Shown: piece after piece, positions 50,709-60,415 of the stretch
How the letters are laid out: each line of letters opens with the position of its first letter
Numbering within the stretch: the stretch's first letter is position 1
Assembly: GCA_964652775.1 (NCBI GenBank)
Contig: CAZZAM010000009.1
Span: 43,111 to 107,110, forward strand
Direction of reading: 5' to 3'
Source of the DNA: UBA11346 sp038060575
GTDB taxonomy: Bacteria; Planctomycetota; UBA11346
Length of the DNA: 64,000 bases
Notes under the pieces: generated by a model
What the model was told of the DNA's origin: nothing
Seen by the model: only the letters and a program-made list of their open reading frames with translations
The model's database searches: none
Translations under genes and position numbers: made by a program

Positions 50709-52580
50709 TCAGGACGGGATTTCGATTTCCTTCGCTGGTTTCTTTTCGCCGTCGGCGTCGTCGCCGTCGCTGTCACCACCATCCGATGATTTTACTTTCT
50801 TCTCGGGCCTTTCGGTCTCATCGCCAACCGTGTTGCGCATGATTTCGTCAAGCGACGTAAGGCCGCGCATGACATTGAGTAGGCCGGCGCGACGGAGAGA
50901 TATCATGCCTGTTTCCAGCGCGACTTTGCGAATCTCGATGTCGGAACCACCGGCGATAATGATCTTGCGTAACTGGTTATTCATCTCCAGGCATTCGATC
51001 AGGGCGAAGCGGCCTTTGTAGCCGTTCGAGCACAAACTACAGCCAGTCGGCTTCATCATCTTCATGCCTTCAAGATCTTCAGGCTTGAAGCCGATATGGA
51101 GGAGGGCTGCGGCATCTGGCCATTCATCCTTCGGCATGTCCACCTTGCAGTTGGGGCACAGGCGGCGGCCGAGGCGCTGGGCCAGCACCACGTTGACGGT
51201 TGAGGCTACCATCAACGGTTCGATGCCCATGTCGATGATACGAGTAATCGTCGAGGGAGCGTCGTTGGTGTGCAGAGTTGATAGCACCAAGTGACCGGTC
51301 AGCGCGGCTTTCACCGCAATTTCGATGGTCTCTTGGTCGCGGATTTCACCGATCATGACCGTGTCAGGGTCTTGGCGTAGAAGGGCGCGCAGTGCACTCG
51401 CGAAGGTCAATCCGCGCTTCGGGTTGACGTGGCATTGGTTGATGCCTTCGAGTTCGTATTCGACCGGATCTTCAACCGTGTTCACATTCTCTTCCGGCGT
51501 CATCACGGTTTTGAGACATGAATACAGGGTGGTGGACTTGCCCGAACCGGTTGGCCCGGTGACCAGCACCATGCCCTGTGGGGCACTGAGTCCGCGCGAC
51601 AGGATATCGAATACCTGCGGCTCCAGATTCAGTTCCTTCATATCCTTCAGGTTGCCCTTGGCGAGAATACGCATGCATATCTTCTCGCCGAACACGAGCG
51701 GGAGCGAACTGACGCGGATATCGCATTTCTTCCCTTCCATCTTGACCGCGATGCGTCCGTCCTGCGGTTTGCCGCGTTCAGCGATATTCATTGTGTCGGT
51801 CATGATCTTGATGCGCGAGCAGATGGCGCGCTCAAGTCGTTTCGGGAGCTCCATCTTCTCGTGAAGGATGCCGTCGATGCGTAGACGAACGCGAACCTTC
51901 TTCTCATAAGGTTCGATATGGATATCCGAAGCGCCCAGCTTGATCGCCATGGACAACATGGCTTTCACGGCCTTCACCGCCGGGGCGTCATCACCGGCTG
52001 CGCCGAGATCGGCGTCATCCTTGAGGTTTTCATCCTTTTGCTTCTTTTCCTCCAGCGTCACATCATCGTCTTCGACGCCCTTCATGTCCTCCATCATCTG
52101 TTCCATCGCCTTATCCTGGGCGTGGAATGCGTTCTCAATCGCCTTCAGCACGGCGCGTTCACAGGACACGACCGGGATGATCTGGCGGCCAATGGCAAGC
52201 TTGAGGTTGTCGAGTGCGAGGACGTCGTAGGGATTGATAACCGCCAGCGAGACGTGGTCGCCAATAACGGCAATGGGCATAACGCCCTGAAATTTCGCGG
52301 CGTCTTCCGACAGCAGATCGTTGCCCTTGTTATAGGACTTCATGTCATCGAGGTCTATTTTCAACTTGTCGAGATCAATTGGTGGCCAGCCGCTATCTTC
52401 GCTGACCAAGCCGATGAGGGTCAACTCATCAACCAACTTTTCGGTTACCACCAGCGTGGCTAAGAGGGCGCCGTCTTTGTTCGCCTTCTCGACCAGGGTG
52501 GCAAGGGTTGCGTCATCGACGAGGCCTGCCTTACGCAGCAGGGTGGCAAGCTTGCGATTGTATCCGGTGACGTTGGCCAT
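50709..52580 (-). CDS. pilB: Type IV pilus/type II secretion assembly ATPase
   Basis: A hexameric motor ATPase of 623 residues. N-terminal MshEN-type domain (1-150), linker with a charged stretch (160-200), then the GspE/PilB core: ASDIHIEPYEKKVRVRLRIDG (Asp box), Walker A GPTGSGKSTT, GLTFASALRALLRQDPD and GEIRDQETIEIAVKAALTGH (Walker B/His box). The zinc-binding C-domain has CPNC ... CSLC. The last 40 residues are acidic and low-complexity. It lies behind pilT and a stand-alone MshEN protein on the same strand, with a structured repeat between. Confidence 0.93.
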   Translation of the reverse strand: MANVTGYNRKLATLLRKAGLVDDATLATLVEKANKDGALLATLVVTEKLVDELTLIGLVSEDSGWPPIDLDKLKIDLDDMKSYNKGNDLLSEDAAKFQGVMPIAVIGDHVSLAVINPYDVLALDNLKLAIGRQIIPVVSCERAVLKAIENAFHAQDKAMEQMMEDMKGVEDDDVTLEEKKQKDENLKDDADLGAAGDDAPAVKAVKAMLSMAIKLGASDIHIEPYEKKVRVRLRIDGILHEKMELPKRLERAICSRIKIMTDTMNIAERGKPQDGRIAVKMEGKKCDIRVSSLPLVFGEKICMRILAKGNLKDMKELNLEPQVFDILSRGLSAPQGMVLVTGPTGSGKSTTLYSCLKTVMTPEENVNTVEDPVEYELEGINQCHVNPKRGLTFASALRALLRQDPDTVMIGEIRDQETIEIAVKAALTGHLVLSTLHTNDAPSTITRIIDMGIEPLMVASTVNVVLAQRLGRRLCPNCKVDMPKDEWPDAAALLHIGFKPEDLEGMKMMKPTGCSLCSNGYKGRFALIECLEMNNQLRKIIIAGGSDIEIRKVALETGMISLRRAGLLNVMRGLTSLDEIMRNTVGDETERPEKKVKSSDGGDSDGDDADGEKKPAKEIEIPS

Positions 52581-52644
52581 GGGTTAATTCCGAGTTCTCA
52601 ATGGGACACCAACGCAAAGCGTTGGGCTGGCGCCGAGGGGCGGG

Positions 52645-52760
52645 GGCGGCATACAATCGGCGTAGCCGATGCCGCCGCGGTTTCGACACCGCAGGTAAGC
52701 GAAACCGAGTCCCGACAAAGCCAGGGGGGTAGGCCGGTAAGGCCGTAGGGGCGAAGCCCC
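52645..52760 (+). repeat. Dispersed structured repeat, copy C
   Basis: GGCGGCAT/ATGCCGCC with an ACAAT bulge and inner CGGC/GCCG, a second hairpin CGGTTTCG/CGAAACCG, linker CGACAAAGCCAGGGGGG and a final GGGGC-GAA-GCCCC preceded by an additional GGCCG-type insertion. It lies in the 193-bp gap between the MshEN gene and pilB, antisense to their transcript. Confidence 0.78.
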
Positions 52761-52773
52761 TGAAGCGAAAGCT

Positions 52774-53217
52774 TCATAATCCATTCGCTTTCAAAACGCC
52801 ATCGATCTCGCTCATTCTCGTAAGGAAGATCTGCAGGCTGCAACCAGTCTGGGTCTCGATTTCCTTGAAGACGTCCTCGGCCAGCAGGCCGGCAATGGCG
52901 ATGACGAGCACGTTGCCGATCGAATCCATCGGCACGAATTGAAACTTCCGCATCATGCCCGGCTCAAATATCTCGAGCAGCTCTTTGGGAATTTTGTAGT
53001 TGACCGGCTTGATATAGGGGATGCCGAATTGGGCGACCAGCACGGCGACGATTTTGTCCTCAGTGATCAGCTTGTTCTGAACCAGCGTCTCGCCGAACAT
53101 CATCCCGGTCTGATGCTGCATACGCAGCGCGTCCTGGACCTGCTCAGGTGTGAGCAGTCCCTGTTCAACCAGGATTTCGCCGAGCTTTTTCTTGGTTAAA
53201 CGATTGAGTGCGACCAT
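52774..53217 (-). CDS. Stand-alone MshEN-domain protein
   Basis: A protein of 147 residues that consists of the N-terminal domain of GspE/PilB/MshE ATPases without the motor: KLGEILVEQGLLTPEQVQDALRMQ, then FGETLVQNKLITEDKIVAVLVAQFGIPYI and the ALPMA-like half with FVPMDSIGNVLVIAIA. MshEN domains can bind c-di-GMP; the canonical long hydrophobic-Arg motif is not clear. Between pilT and pilB on one transcript, it may be a regulatory or assembly partner of the motors. Confidence 0.85.
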   Translation of the reverse strand: MVALNRLTKKKLGEILVEQGLLTPEQVQDALRMQHQTGMMFGETLVQNKLITEDKIVAVLVAQFGIPYIKPVNYKIPKELLEIFEPGMMRKFQFVPMDSIGNVLVIAIAGLLAEDVFKEIETQTGCSLQIFLTRMSEIDGVLKANGL

Positions 53218-53229
53218 GGGTTGCTCCGA

Positions 53230-54306
53230 TTAGCCTGCGCCGTCGCGTTGGGCCATGCGTTTGAGGTCTTCGGGATCGCGCGATCGTGACATCGCCTCGT
53301 CCCAGGTGACGACGTGGCTGTGGTAGAGTTCGTAGAGGCTCTGATTCATCGTTTTCATGCCGACTTTGCCACCGGTTTGGATGTGCGACATGATCTGGTG
53401 GCACTTGTCATCGCGGATGAGCGCCCGGATGGCGGAGTTGGGCAGCATGATTTCGGAAGCCATGGCTCGACCCTTGCCTGAACTCTTGGCGAGGAGTTGC
53501 TGACAGAACACGCCCTCAAGTACGAATGCGAGCTGGGTGCGAATCTGGTTCTGCTGGTTGGCCGGAAATACGTCGATGATGCGGTTGATTGTTTCAACGG
53601 CCGAGGACGTATGCAGGGTGGCAAAGGTCAAGTGGCCGGTTTCTGCGAGAGTCAATCCCGCTTCAATGGTCTCACGGTCACGCATTTCGCCGATCAGTAC
53701 GATGTCTGGATCTTGGCGCAGCACGCGGCGCAGGGATTGCGCAAATCCAAGCGTGTCGGTTCCGACTTCACGTTGATTCACCAAGCACATCTTGTTGCGG
53801 TGGACGAACTCGATTGGATCCTCAATGGTGATGATGTGATCGGGTCTGGTCTGATTGATCAGGTCAATCATGGAGGCGAGCGAAGTCGACTTACCGGACC
53901 CAGTGGCCCCGGTTACCAGGACCAAGCCTTGGGCCATGTTGCACAGACGGGTGCAGACCTCGACTGGCAGGCCAAGTTGTTCGAAGGAAAAGATCTCGTA
54001 CGGGATCTGACGCATGACCGTACCAACGGCGCCGCGTTGATAGAAGACGTTGACACGGAAACGACCAACGCCCTGCAGGCCGAAGCTCATGTCCAGTTCC
54101 AGCTCTTGTTCGAACCGGGCGATCTGCTGGTTGTCGAGGACCGAGTAGATCAGTTTCTTCGTTTGCTCCGGACCCAGGATCTCGGCGCCCTGGATCTCGA
54201 CCAGGCTGCCATCAACCCGGATGCGTGGCGCGGATCCGGCCGAGAGGTGCAGATCGGAGCCGCCGCGCTCGACCATCGTCCGTAGTAGTTCTTCCATGGT
54301 CAACAT
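53230..54306 (-). CDS. pilT: Type IV pilus retraction ATPase
   Basis: A protein of 358 residues powering pilus depolymerisation (twitching). Motifs: GGSDLHLSAGSAPRIRVDG, Walker A GATGSGKSTS, the PilT ITIEDPIEFVHRNKMCLVNQREVG (quoted as short parts ITIEDPIEF and NQREVG), GEMRDRETIEAGLTLAETGH, TLHTSSAVETINRIID, and the C-terminal AIRALIRDDKCHQI with the AIRNLIRE-type retraction motif. The downstream MshEN gene starts 12 bp later. Confidence 0.94.
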   Translation of the reverse strand: MLTMEELLRTMVERGGSDLHLSAGSAPRIRVDGSLVEIQGAEILGPEQTKKLIYSVLDNQQIARFEQELELDMSFGLQGVGRFRVNVFYQRGAVGTVMRQIPYEIFSFEQLGLPVEVCTRLCNMAQGLVLVTGATGSGKSTSLASMIDLINQTRPDHIITIEDPIEFVHRNKMCLVNQREVGTDTLGFAQSLRRVLRQDPDIVLIGEMRDRETIEAGLTLAETGHLTFATLHTSSAVETINRIIDVFPANQQNQIRTQLAFVLEGVFCQQLLAKSSGKGRAMASEIMLPNSAIRALIRDDKCHQIMSHIQTGGKVGMKTMNQSLYELYHSHVVTWDEAMSRSRDPEDLKRMAQRDGAG

Positions 54307-54392
54307 CGGCCGATCCCCCAGGTCGTAATACTGCCGAGGTAGGTGCGGGGGGGCAAGTGTGAGCTGAGGGGAGGGGACGTAACGGAATGGTG

Positions 54393-54485
54393 AATGCCAA
54401 ATGCCAGAATGCTGGAATTTTCACACGTAAATCAGCGGTAATTTTCGGCATTCCAGCATTCCAGCATTCCAGCATTTGGCATTTC
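54393..54485. repeat. Inverted pair of GGAATGCT octamer repeats (pilT-lptF gap)
   Basis: A degenerate left arm (AATGCCAAATGCCAGAATGC) and a right arm of three complementary octamers ending CATTTGGCATT enclose about 35 nt between divergent pilT and lptF. The outer CCAAATGC ends are shared with 44951-45074. Confidence 0.87.
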
Positions 54486-54509
54486 CCTCCCTCTCCCACA
54501 CTCCCCACC

Positions 54510-55619
54510 ATGCGGGTGCTTCAGCGTGCGGTTTTGCGCGAAACGATCCTCCTCGGGGGGTTTTACGCTGCGGTCTATCTCGCGCTGATCGTGGTCGGGG
54601 TTGCCTCGCCGATGATTAAACAAGGGGCACCGATTTTGTCGGTGCTCGCGTTTATCCCCGAGCAGACCCTGTTGCTCAGTATGCTCGCCTTACCACTGGC
54701 CATGGTTACGGCATTCCTGGGCGTCATCGGACGTATGCGTGAGGATGGCGAGTTGACCGCGCTGATGGCCGCTGGCGTTGGCACGTGGCAGATCGCCAAG
54801 ACCACGCTGCCGGTGGCGCTGGTGCTGGCTACCTGGATGGGCATCTCGGCGCATCTCATTCTGCCAAGTTTGAGTCAGCGTCTGATGGAGGGTAAAAGCA
54901 ATTTAGTGCAGCAGGCGCTGGCGGCCAAGGTCGAGCGCCGTACGCCGGTATTCCAAGATGGAGCTTTCATTCTCGCGGCCCAGCGAGCCGAAGACGATCG
55001 TCTACTTGGGTTGTTCGGTGTGCAGTTGGGTGAGCAGGGTGCGATGTCTGCGGTCTATGCGCCGAGTGCGCGTTGGGTCGCTATTCCCCGTAGTGAAAAC
55101 GATCCTGCCGCACTCGGGTTGGAAATGATCCAGGCCCGCTTGCTGATCCGCGAACCTGGCACGGACCCACGGGTGGCAACTGCCATTGTGCCGTCTTGGT
55201 CGGTGCGGATTCCAACCCATGGCGACGCTGCAGAACAACGGGCAGATTCGATGTCGACTGCAGAGCTTCTGCGGCGAATTCGAACCGCCCAAGAGCCAAC
55301 GCAGGAGAAAGACAAGCGGCTCGCTCAGCAGCGCGACCTGCGTGGTTGGGAGCGGGCGTTCCATTTCCGCTTCATGCTCCCAGTTGCCTGTATCGCCTAT
55401 TGGGCATTCGCCTGCGGACTTGCGCTCGCGATCGGTCGTGGCAACCGCATGCTAGCCGCCTGTCTGGGGGTATTGACCGTGATCGGGACGCTGTTCCCCT
55501 CCTACGTGCTCGCCCGGGAAATTGGCGAGAAATTGCCGATCGATGCCGGCATCTGGGTCTGGCCACCGCCGATTATTCTTGGCTGCATTGGCGGTTGGTT
55601 GCTGTGGAGGCATCGCTGA
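54510..55619 (+). CDS. lptF: LPS export permease LptF
   Basis: An inner-membrane protein of 369 residues of the YjgP/YjgQ family that, with LptG and LptB, extracts LPS from the inner membrane. Six membrane segments: four in the first 115 residues and after 300, with a periplasmic beta-jellyroll between (about 125-290). ETILLGGFYAAVYLALIVVG and PLAMVTAFLGVIGRMREDGELTALMAAG (family coupling helix) are diagnostic. The frame continues upstream only into a repeat. lptG starts inside its stop codon. Confidence 0.9.
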   Translation: MRVLQRAVLRETILLGGFYAAVYLALIVVGVASPMIKQGAPILSVLAFIPEQTLLLSMLALPLAMVTAFLGVIGRMREDGELTALMAAGVGTWQIAKTTLPVALVLATWMGISAHLILPSLSQRLMEGKSNLVQQALAAKVERRTPVFQDGAFILAAQRAEDDRLLGLFGVQLGEQGAMSAVYAPSARWVAIPRSENDPAALGLEMIQARLLIREPGTDPRVATAIVPSWSVRIPTHGDAAEQRADSMSTAELLRRIRTAQEPTQEKDKRLAQQRDLRGWERAFHFRFMLPVACIAYWAFACGLALAIGRGNRMLAACLGVLTVIGTLFPSYVLAREIGEKLPIDAGIWVWPPPIILGCIGGWLLWRHR

Positions 55620-56659
55620 TGCTTCCCACCCTCGACCGCTACCTGATCGTCCAGTTTTTGCGCAATATGCTGCTCGTGCTGGTGGCGCTTGTCGCCATAT
55701 TCATGGTTATTGATATTTTGTTTGGCTTCCATCTTTTGGTGCGGCCAGAACCCTATCGATGGTTCAAGGTCGAACTGTTTCTCAGTCGTCTCCCTGGGCT
55801 GATTAATTTTGCGTTGCCAGTCTCGGCGATCATCTCGGTGCTGGCTTGTACGGTTCCCATGCTGCGCCGGGGTGAGTTTACCGCCTTGGGTGCGGCTGGA
55901 TTTACGGTCCAGCGGTCCACCCGAGTTTTGCTGGTGGGATGTCTGGTCGTCGGACTTTTTGATGCTGTTATTGCCGACTTTGCGACGCCACGGGCAACTG
56001 CTCGTGCATTAGCCATGCAGGATCGTCTCGAGGGTCAGACTCGCGAAGGTCGCGTATGGCGCACGGATGGAGCGACCTGGTTTGCCGGTAGTTGCTACCT
56101 CGTCGGCGAAGACAAGAAGCCGGAGCTTGATCAGGTTGTGGTTGCAACCACGGATCGTCTCGCGATGGCAGAACAGTTGATCTGGCAACAAGAGGCCTGG
56201 TTTGCCCCCAAGGGACTCTTGTGCCTGTTTATTGAGGGTGGCGCCCAACGCATGTTGCGACTGCCACCGGGGCCCTTGCCGCAGACCTTGAGTCTGGACC
56301 TGACGCCCAAAGATCTGCAACGACGCCTTTTGCCGCGTTATACCATGACGTCGTCAGCTTTGCTTGCCCGTTCCGAACGTGCGGACGTGGCGCTGGTGTG
56401 GTCGCGCTGGACGCGGTTTCTGATTCCCGTGTTGGCTGCCATGTCCGCCATGGCTGTATTCATTCGCTTCCGCAATCGCGATCGTGTCGTGGTCGCGGCA
56501 ATTGAGGCCTGTATCGTGGCGCTAATTCCCATCGTCTTGCTGATGGTTTCCAGTATGTCATCGGACACGACACCCGGTCCACCGTGGGTTGGAGTTATGC
56601 TTGGCGCGCTGATCGCAGCCATCCCAGCAGGGTGGCTGTGGTGGCGGTGGAGACTGTGA
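55619..56659 (+). CDS. lptG: LPS export permease LptG
   Basis: A protein of 346 residues, second subunit of the LptBFG transporter. LDRYLIVQFLRNMLLVLVAL and LPVSAIISVLACTVPMLRRGEFTALGAAG match the family N-terminal half; a periplasmic domain follows (about 125-255) and two or three membrane helices end the protein. The ATG shares a base with the lptF stop (TGATG). The long open frame beginning at 55196 is only the other frame of lptF. lptB is not in the window. Confidence 0.9.
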   Translation: MLPTLDRYLIVQFLRNMLLVLVALVAIFMVIDILFGFHLLVRPEPYRWFKVELFLSRLPGLINFALPVSAIISVLACTVPMLRRGEFTALGAAGFTVQRSTRVLLVGCLVVGLFDAVIADFATPRATARALAMQDRLEGQTREGRVWRTDGATWFAGSCYLVGEDKKPELDQVVVATTDRLAMAEQLIWQQEAWFAPKGLLCLFIEGGAQRMLRLPPGPLPQTLSLDLTPKDLQRRLLPRYTMTSSALLARSERADVALVWSRWTRFLIPVLAAMSAMAVFIRFRNRDRVVVAAIEACIVALIPIVLLMVSSMSSDTTPGPPWVGVMLGALIAAIPAGWLWWRWRL

Positions 56660-56699
56660 CAAAGGTAAGATGGAAGAAGGAAGCGTGAGGAAGTAGGCG

Positions 56700-56735
56700 T
56701 GCGAGCCTTCATCCTTCATCCTTCATCCTTCATCC
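56700..56735. repeat. Heptamer tandem repeat, TTCATCC family
   Basis: Four consecutive TTCATCC units lie between the convergent lptG and the ABC transporter gene; the flanking 56664-56698 segment is rich in the partly complementary GGAAGAAGGAAG. They reach the stop codon region of the exporter gene. Confidence 0.83.
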
Positions 56736-58517
56736 CGTCTCTCCCGCGGCCTCCGCTGAGCTACGGTACAATGCGGCGTAGGCTCCACCGCGCGCGAGCA
56801 GTTCTTGGTGCGCGCCTTGTTCCACGATACAGCCATCGCGGATCACCACGATGCGATCTGCGTCCCGGATAGTGGCTAGACGATGTGCAACGATGACCGC
56901 GGTGCGGCCAGCGCAGAGCCGGGCAAGCGCTCGCTGCAAACGACGTTCAGTGTGGATATCAACCGCACTGGTCGCCTCATCAAGAACCAGGACGCGTGGG
57001 TCAGCAAGAAAGGCGCGAACCAAGCAGACCAACTGGCGCTGACCGTGGCTCAGTTTACTGCCGCCAGCACCGCACTCGGTTTCGAGTCCGAGAGGTAGGG
57101 CAAAGAGGATCTCATCTGCACCGAGCGTGCGTACCGCAGTGTCAAGTTCGTCATTTGTGGCATCTGGTCGGGCGAGGCGCAGATTGTCGCGAATTGTTCC
57201 TGAAAAGAGCACGTTGTCCTGTGGCACAACCGCGACTTGGCGGCGCAGGCTATCCTGCGTGACCGAACGCAGGTTGTGATCGTCGATCGTAACGCTGCCA
57301 CTGCCGGGATCGTAAAATCGCGTCAGCAGTTGGACGAGGGTGCTCTTGCCGTGTCCAGTTGAGCCAACCACGGCGACGGTTTCTCCAGCAGCAATATGGA
57401 GATTGATGCCGTTGAGCACCGGTTTGTCAGGCAGATAGGAGAAATGCACGTCGATCAACTTGATGTCACCGCGGACAGCTGGCAGGGGTTTGGCATCGGT
57501 GGCATCACGGATCTCGGCTTGGGTATCAAGCAGCAAGAATACCCGCTGGGCGGCGGCGCTAGCGGCAGACAGTCGCTCGGTGAGATCGCCCAGTTCTTGC
57601 AGCGGACCCAGGAACAGGAACACGTAGAAGACGCATTGGGCAAGTTGTCCGACCGTGATGCGGTGTTCGGCGAGGTGGTAGCCACCGACCAGTAACAACG
57701 CAGCGATACCCAAGGTCACCAACATGAACGTGAAGGGTTGGAACCAACCCCAGGAGTACGATGCGCGTACAGCGCAGCCATCGAGTGTGGTCAGCATGCT
57801 GCCATAATGCGAACGATTGTTCGCCTCTGCCGCGCTTTGCTGGATGACACCGACACCGGTGATGGTCTCACACAGATGCGCGGTCACCCGCGATTTGGCC
57901 TCGGCCACTTTCCCCCACAACTGCTGACCGGTTTTTCGGAAGATCGTCGCAACCACGAGGAGAATCGGCAGCAGTGGGGCAAGGACGGCGAACAGCCAGG
58001 GATCAATCAAGATCACGGCCACCGAGGCGCCGATAAAGCGCAGGATGACACCGAGGAACTCGGGAATCGCATTGACCAATGCGGGCTGCAACGCTTCAAC
58101 GTCTCGATCAACCCGCGAAACGATGCGGCCTGCCCGCGTCGTATCAAAGTAGCGCATGGAGAGACCGTGGACGTGTGCATAGAGTTGCCGCCGCAGATCA
58201 CCCAGGAGGCGCAAGGCAACGTTACCGGTCATCCATTGGACAACGCCTGCACCACCAAAGCGGACGAGCCACGTGGTCAATAAGCCAAGCAGCAGCAGCG
58301 TGATCAGACCCACCGTAGCCGTGCCAGCGATCGAGTGGTCGATCGCCTCGGCAAGGAACCACGGTCGAATGACAATGGAAACCACGAGAAATGCTTCCAA
58401 GGCAGCGAGCAGCAACAATTGTCGGCGCACGGGCTTGGTGAGCGACCACAAGCGTAGCGCGGTGCCACGGTCCAGTTTGGTGCGCGCGAGGTCTTCTTCT
58501 TCCTGGAGATCGCTCAT
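56730..58517 (-). CDS. ABC exporter half-transporter with consensus ATPase motifs
   Basis: A protein of 595 residues with six membrane helices (about 35-325) and a nucleotide-binding domain. Walker A VVGSTGHGKST, Q-loop VVPQDNVLFSGTIRDNL, signature LSHGQRQLV, Walker B VLVLDEATSAVD with catalytic Glu, and H-loop IVAHRLATI. The signature has His for the second Gly. It overlaps the upstream half-transporter by four bases, so the two form a heterodimeric exporter of the multidrug/lipid type. Substrate unknown. Confidence 0.9.
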   Translation of the reverse strand: MSDLQEEEDLARTKLDRGTALRLWSLTKPVRRQLLLLAALEAFLVVSIVIRPWFLAEAIDHSIAGTATVGLITLLLLGLLTTWLVRFGGAGVVQWMTGNVALRLLGDLRRQLYAHVHGLSMRYFDTTRAGRIVSRVDRDVEALQPALVNAIPEFLGVILRFIGASVAVILIDPWLFAVLAPLLPILLVVATIFRKTGQQLWGKVAEAKSRVTAHLCETITGVGVIQQSAAEANNRSHYGSMLTTLDGCAVRASYSWGWFQPFTFMLVTLGIAALLLVGGYHLAEHRITVGQLAQCVFYVFLFLGPLQELGDLTERLSAASAAAQRVFLLLDTQAEIRDATDAKPLPAVRGDIKLIDVHFSYLPDKPVLNGINLHIAAGETVAVVGSTGHGKSTLVQLLTRFYDPGSGSVTIDDHNLRSVTQDSLRRQVAVVPQDNVLFSGTIRDNLRLARPDATNDELDTAVRTLGADEILFALPLGLETECGAGGSKLSHGQRQLVCLVRAFLADPRVLVLDEATSAVDIHTERRLQRALARLCAGRTAVIVAHRLATIRDADRIVVIRDGCIVEQGAHQELLARGGAYAALYRSSAEAAGETG

Positions 58518-60277
58518 GCGACACTCCGTGTCTCAAGACCCAGGAGATCGCGATAGGACGCGTCGCGCTCGACTAATTCCTGATGTGATCCCGACGCCAC
58601 GATCTTGCCCTGACGCAGCACCAGCACGCGGTCTGCGGCAGCACAAGTAGATGGTTTGGCGCAGATCAGCAGGATGGAGGCGGTGTGCATCTCGCGGCGT
58701 AATCCGGCAATAATGCGTGCTTCAGTTACGGCATCGAGGGCACTGGTTGCATCGTCGCCAATCAAAATTGCCGGCTGCATCAGCAGGGCGCGCGCCAGAC
58801 AGACACGCTGACGTTGTCCGCCCGACAGGGTCACGCCGCGTTCGCCGATGCGACCCGCGAGACCATCGCTGAGGCTGGAAACGACGTCGTCGGCTGCGGT
58901 CAGACGTAGAGCCGTGGCGATCTCTGCGTCACTCGCTTCGGGCTTACCGAGACGCAGGTTGGCGGCTAACGTATCGGAAAACAAAAAGCCCTCTTGAAAG
59001 GCCAGTTGGCAGCGTCGCCGCCAAGCGTGCGGATGCAGCGTTCGGATATCGATCCACTGCTGATCAAGTCCAGCGACCAGGATGCGACCAGCATCGGGAT
59101 CGCACAGTCGCGGTAGCAGTCGAGCGAGGCTCGTTTTCCCTGAGCCTGTGGCACCAACTAAGGCGACGATCTCACCAGGACGGAGTTCGAGATCGACGCC
59201 ATCCAGGATCGGCCGGCCGTCGATGACCACATGCACCTGTTCCATGCGGATAGCCAGCGGACCAGTCGGAACAGTTGCGCCGACATCCTGAATCGCCGGT
59301 TTAGCATCGAGGATTTCGACGATGCGGCTCGCCGAGGCCGAGGCGTCGGACAACATGCGCACCAACCAGCCAACTGCTTCGACGCGGAAAACGAGTCCTT
59401 GCACGGTCAGCATCGCGCCGACCAGATCCCCCGGTTTCAGCTCACCATGCATCAGCAGCCAGGTTCCGCAGCCCAAGACCCAGACGTGAGCCAGCGACAC
59501 AACGAGCTGCGGCAATGGCAACCGCGTCGCCATGAAACTGACCGCCGCGCGTGCCTTTCCGGTAAAGGTGGACACTTTACCAGTAAAGCGTTCGACGCGC
59601 TGGTCTTCGAGGGCGAAGGCTTTGATGACCCGCACGCCCTGCACGCCTTCGGACAACTCCTGACAAACGCCGTCGTACGATTCCGCTGACGCACGATTCA
59701 GCGCGACCAGGCGGCCTGCCTGACTGCGCATGATCAGGATGGCGGTGATGACCAACAACGCTGGCGCCAAGGCGAGGAGCCAATGGTAATGCAGCAACAG
59801 GCCCAACGTGCCAATGACCACCATGCCCAATTCGATGAGGTTGCGGGTTCCGCCAATGATCGCGTCGCGGACGATGTCGCAGTCGCGGGTTGTACGGTTG
59901 ATGACCTCGCCAGCGCCATGGCGACGGTGCCAACTCAGATCGAGCGATTGTACAGCTGACAGAATGCGATCGCGCAATGTATGCAGCAGGCGCTGTCCGA
60001 CGATCATTGAGGCGACGGTCGCACCGTATTGCAGAATTCCGCGCAATGCCGTGACACCGAGTAATAGCCAGACCCACATCCAGGCTCGTGAAGCATCGTG
60101 ACTGCCATCGGCAAGGCGCACGACAGCGTCACCGGTGCGCATGTCCTCCACCGCTTTGCCGATCAACCATGCCGATGCCGGCTGCACGAGGTTGACCAAC
60201 GCCAATACCGCCACGACTACCAGCGCGAAGCGCAGGTGCGGGCGATAGAGACCCAAGAGGCGGATCAGGGGGTGCAT
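58514..60277 (-). CDS. ABC exporter half-transporter with degenerate ATPase motifs
   Basis: A protein of 587 residues, first in the pair. Membrane domain of six helices (about 15-320); NBD with Walker A LVGATGSGKTS, signature LSGGQRQRVCLARALL, but Walker B ends LIGDDATSALD, with Asp where the catalytic Glu is expected, and the H-loop reads ICAKPST, with Lys for His. This is the typical asymmetry of heterodimeric exporters, one composite site being non-hydrolytic. An octamer repeat lies upstream, after its start. Confidence 0.9.
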   Translation of the reverse strand: MHPLIRLLGLYRPHLRFALVVVAVLALVNLVQPASAWLIGKAVEDMRTGDAVVRLADGSHDASRAWMWVWLLLGVTALRGILQYGATVASMIVGQRLLHTLRDRILSAVQSLDLSWHRRHGAGEVINRTTRDCDIVRDAIIGGTRNLIELGMVVIGTLGLLLHYHWLLALAPALLVITAILIMRSQAGRLVALNRASAESYDGVCQELSEGVQGVRVIKAFALEDQRVERFTGKVSTFTGKARAAVSFMATRLPLPQLVVSLAHVWVLGCGTWLLMHGELKPGDLVGAMLTVQGLVFRVEAVGWLVRMLSDASASASRIVEILDAKPAIQDVGATVPTGPLAIRMEQVHVVIDGRPILDGVDLELRPGEIVALVGATGSGKTSLARLLPRLCDPDAGRILVAGLDQQWIDIRTLHPHAWRRRCQLAFQEGFLFSDTLAANLRLGKPEASDAEIATALRLTAADDVVSSLSDGLAGRIGERGVTLSGGQRQRVCLARALLMQPAILIGDDATSALDAVTEARIIAGLRREMHTASILLICAKPSTCAAADRVLVLRQGKIVASGSHQELVERDASYRDLLGLETRSVA

Positions 60278-60299
60278 GGGTTAGAGGAAGACGGAATGG

Positions 60300-60329
60300 A
60301 GAATGCTGGAATGCTGGAATGCTGGAATG
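60300..60329. repeat. GGAATGCT tandem octamers (single arm)
   Basis: Three and a half units between the exporter start and the lipoprotein stop. No complementary arm is seen nearby, unlike the two other copies of the family. Confidence 0.85.
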
Positions 60330-60415
60330 TGTAGAATACACCAGCTACTGAATCTCTTCAGCATGCGTGCACGTGCGCATTCGCGCATGCTACATGATCC
60401 CCATACCAACGACGG

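Noticed and set aside
55196..55618. Long frame upstream of lptG
   Set aside because: Alternative frame of lptF; the coupled ATG at 55619 gives the normal LptG N-terminus.
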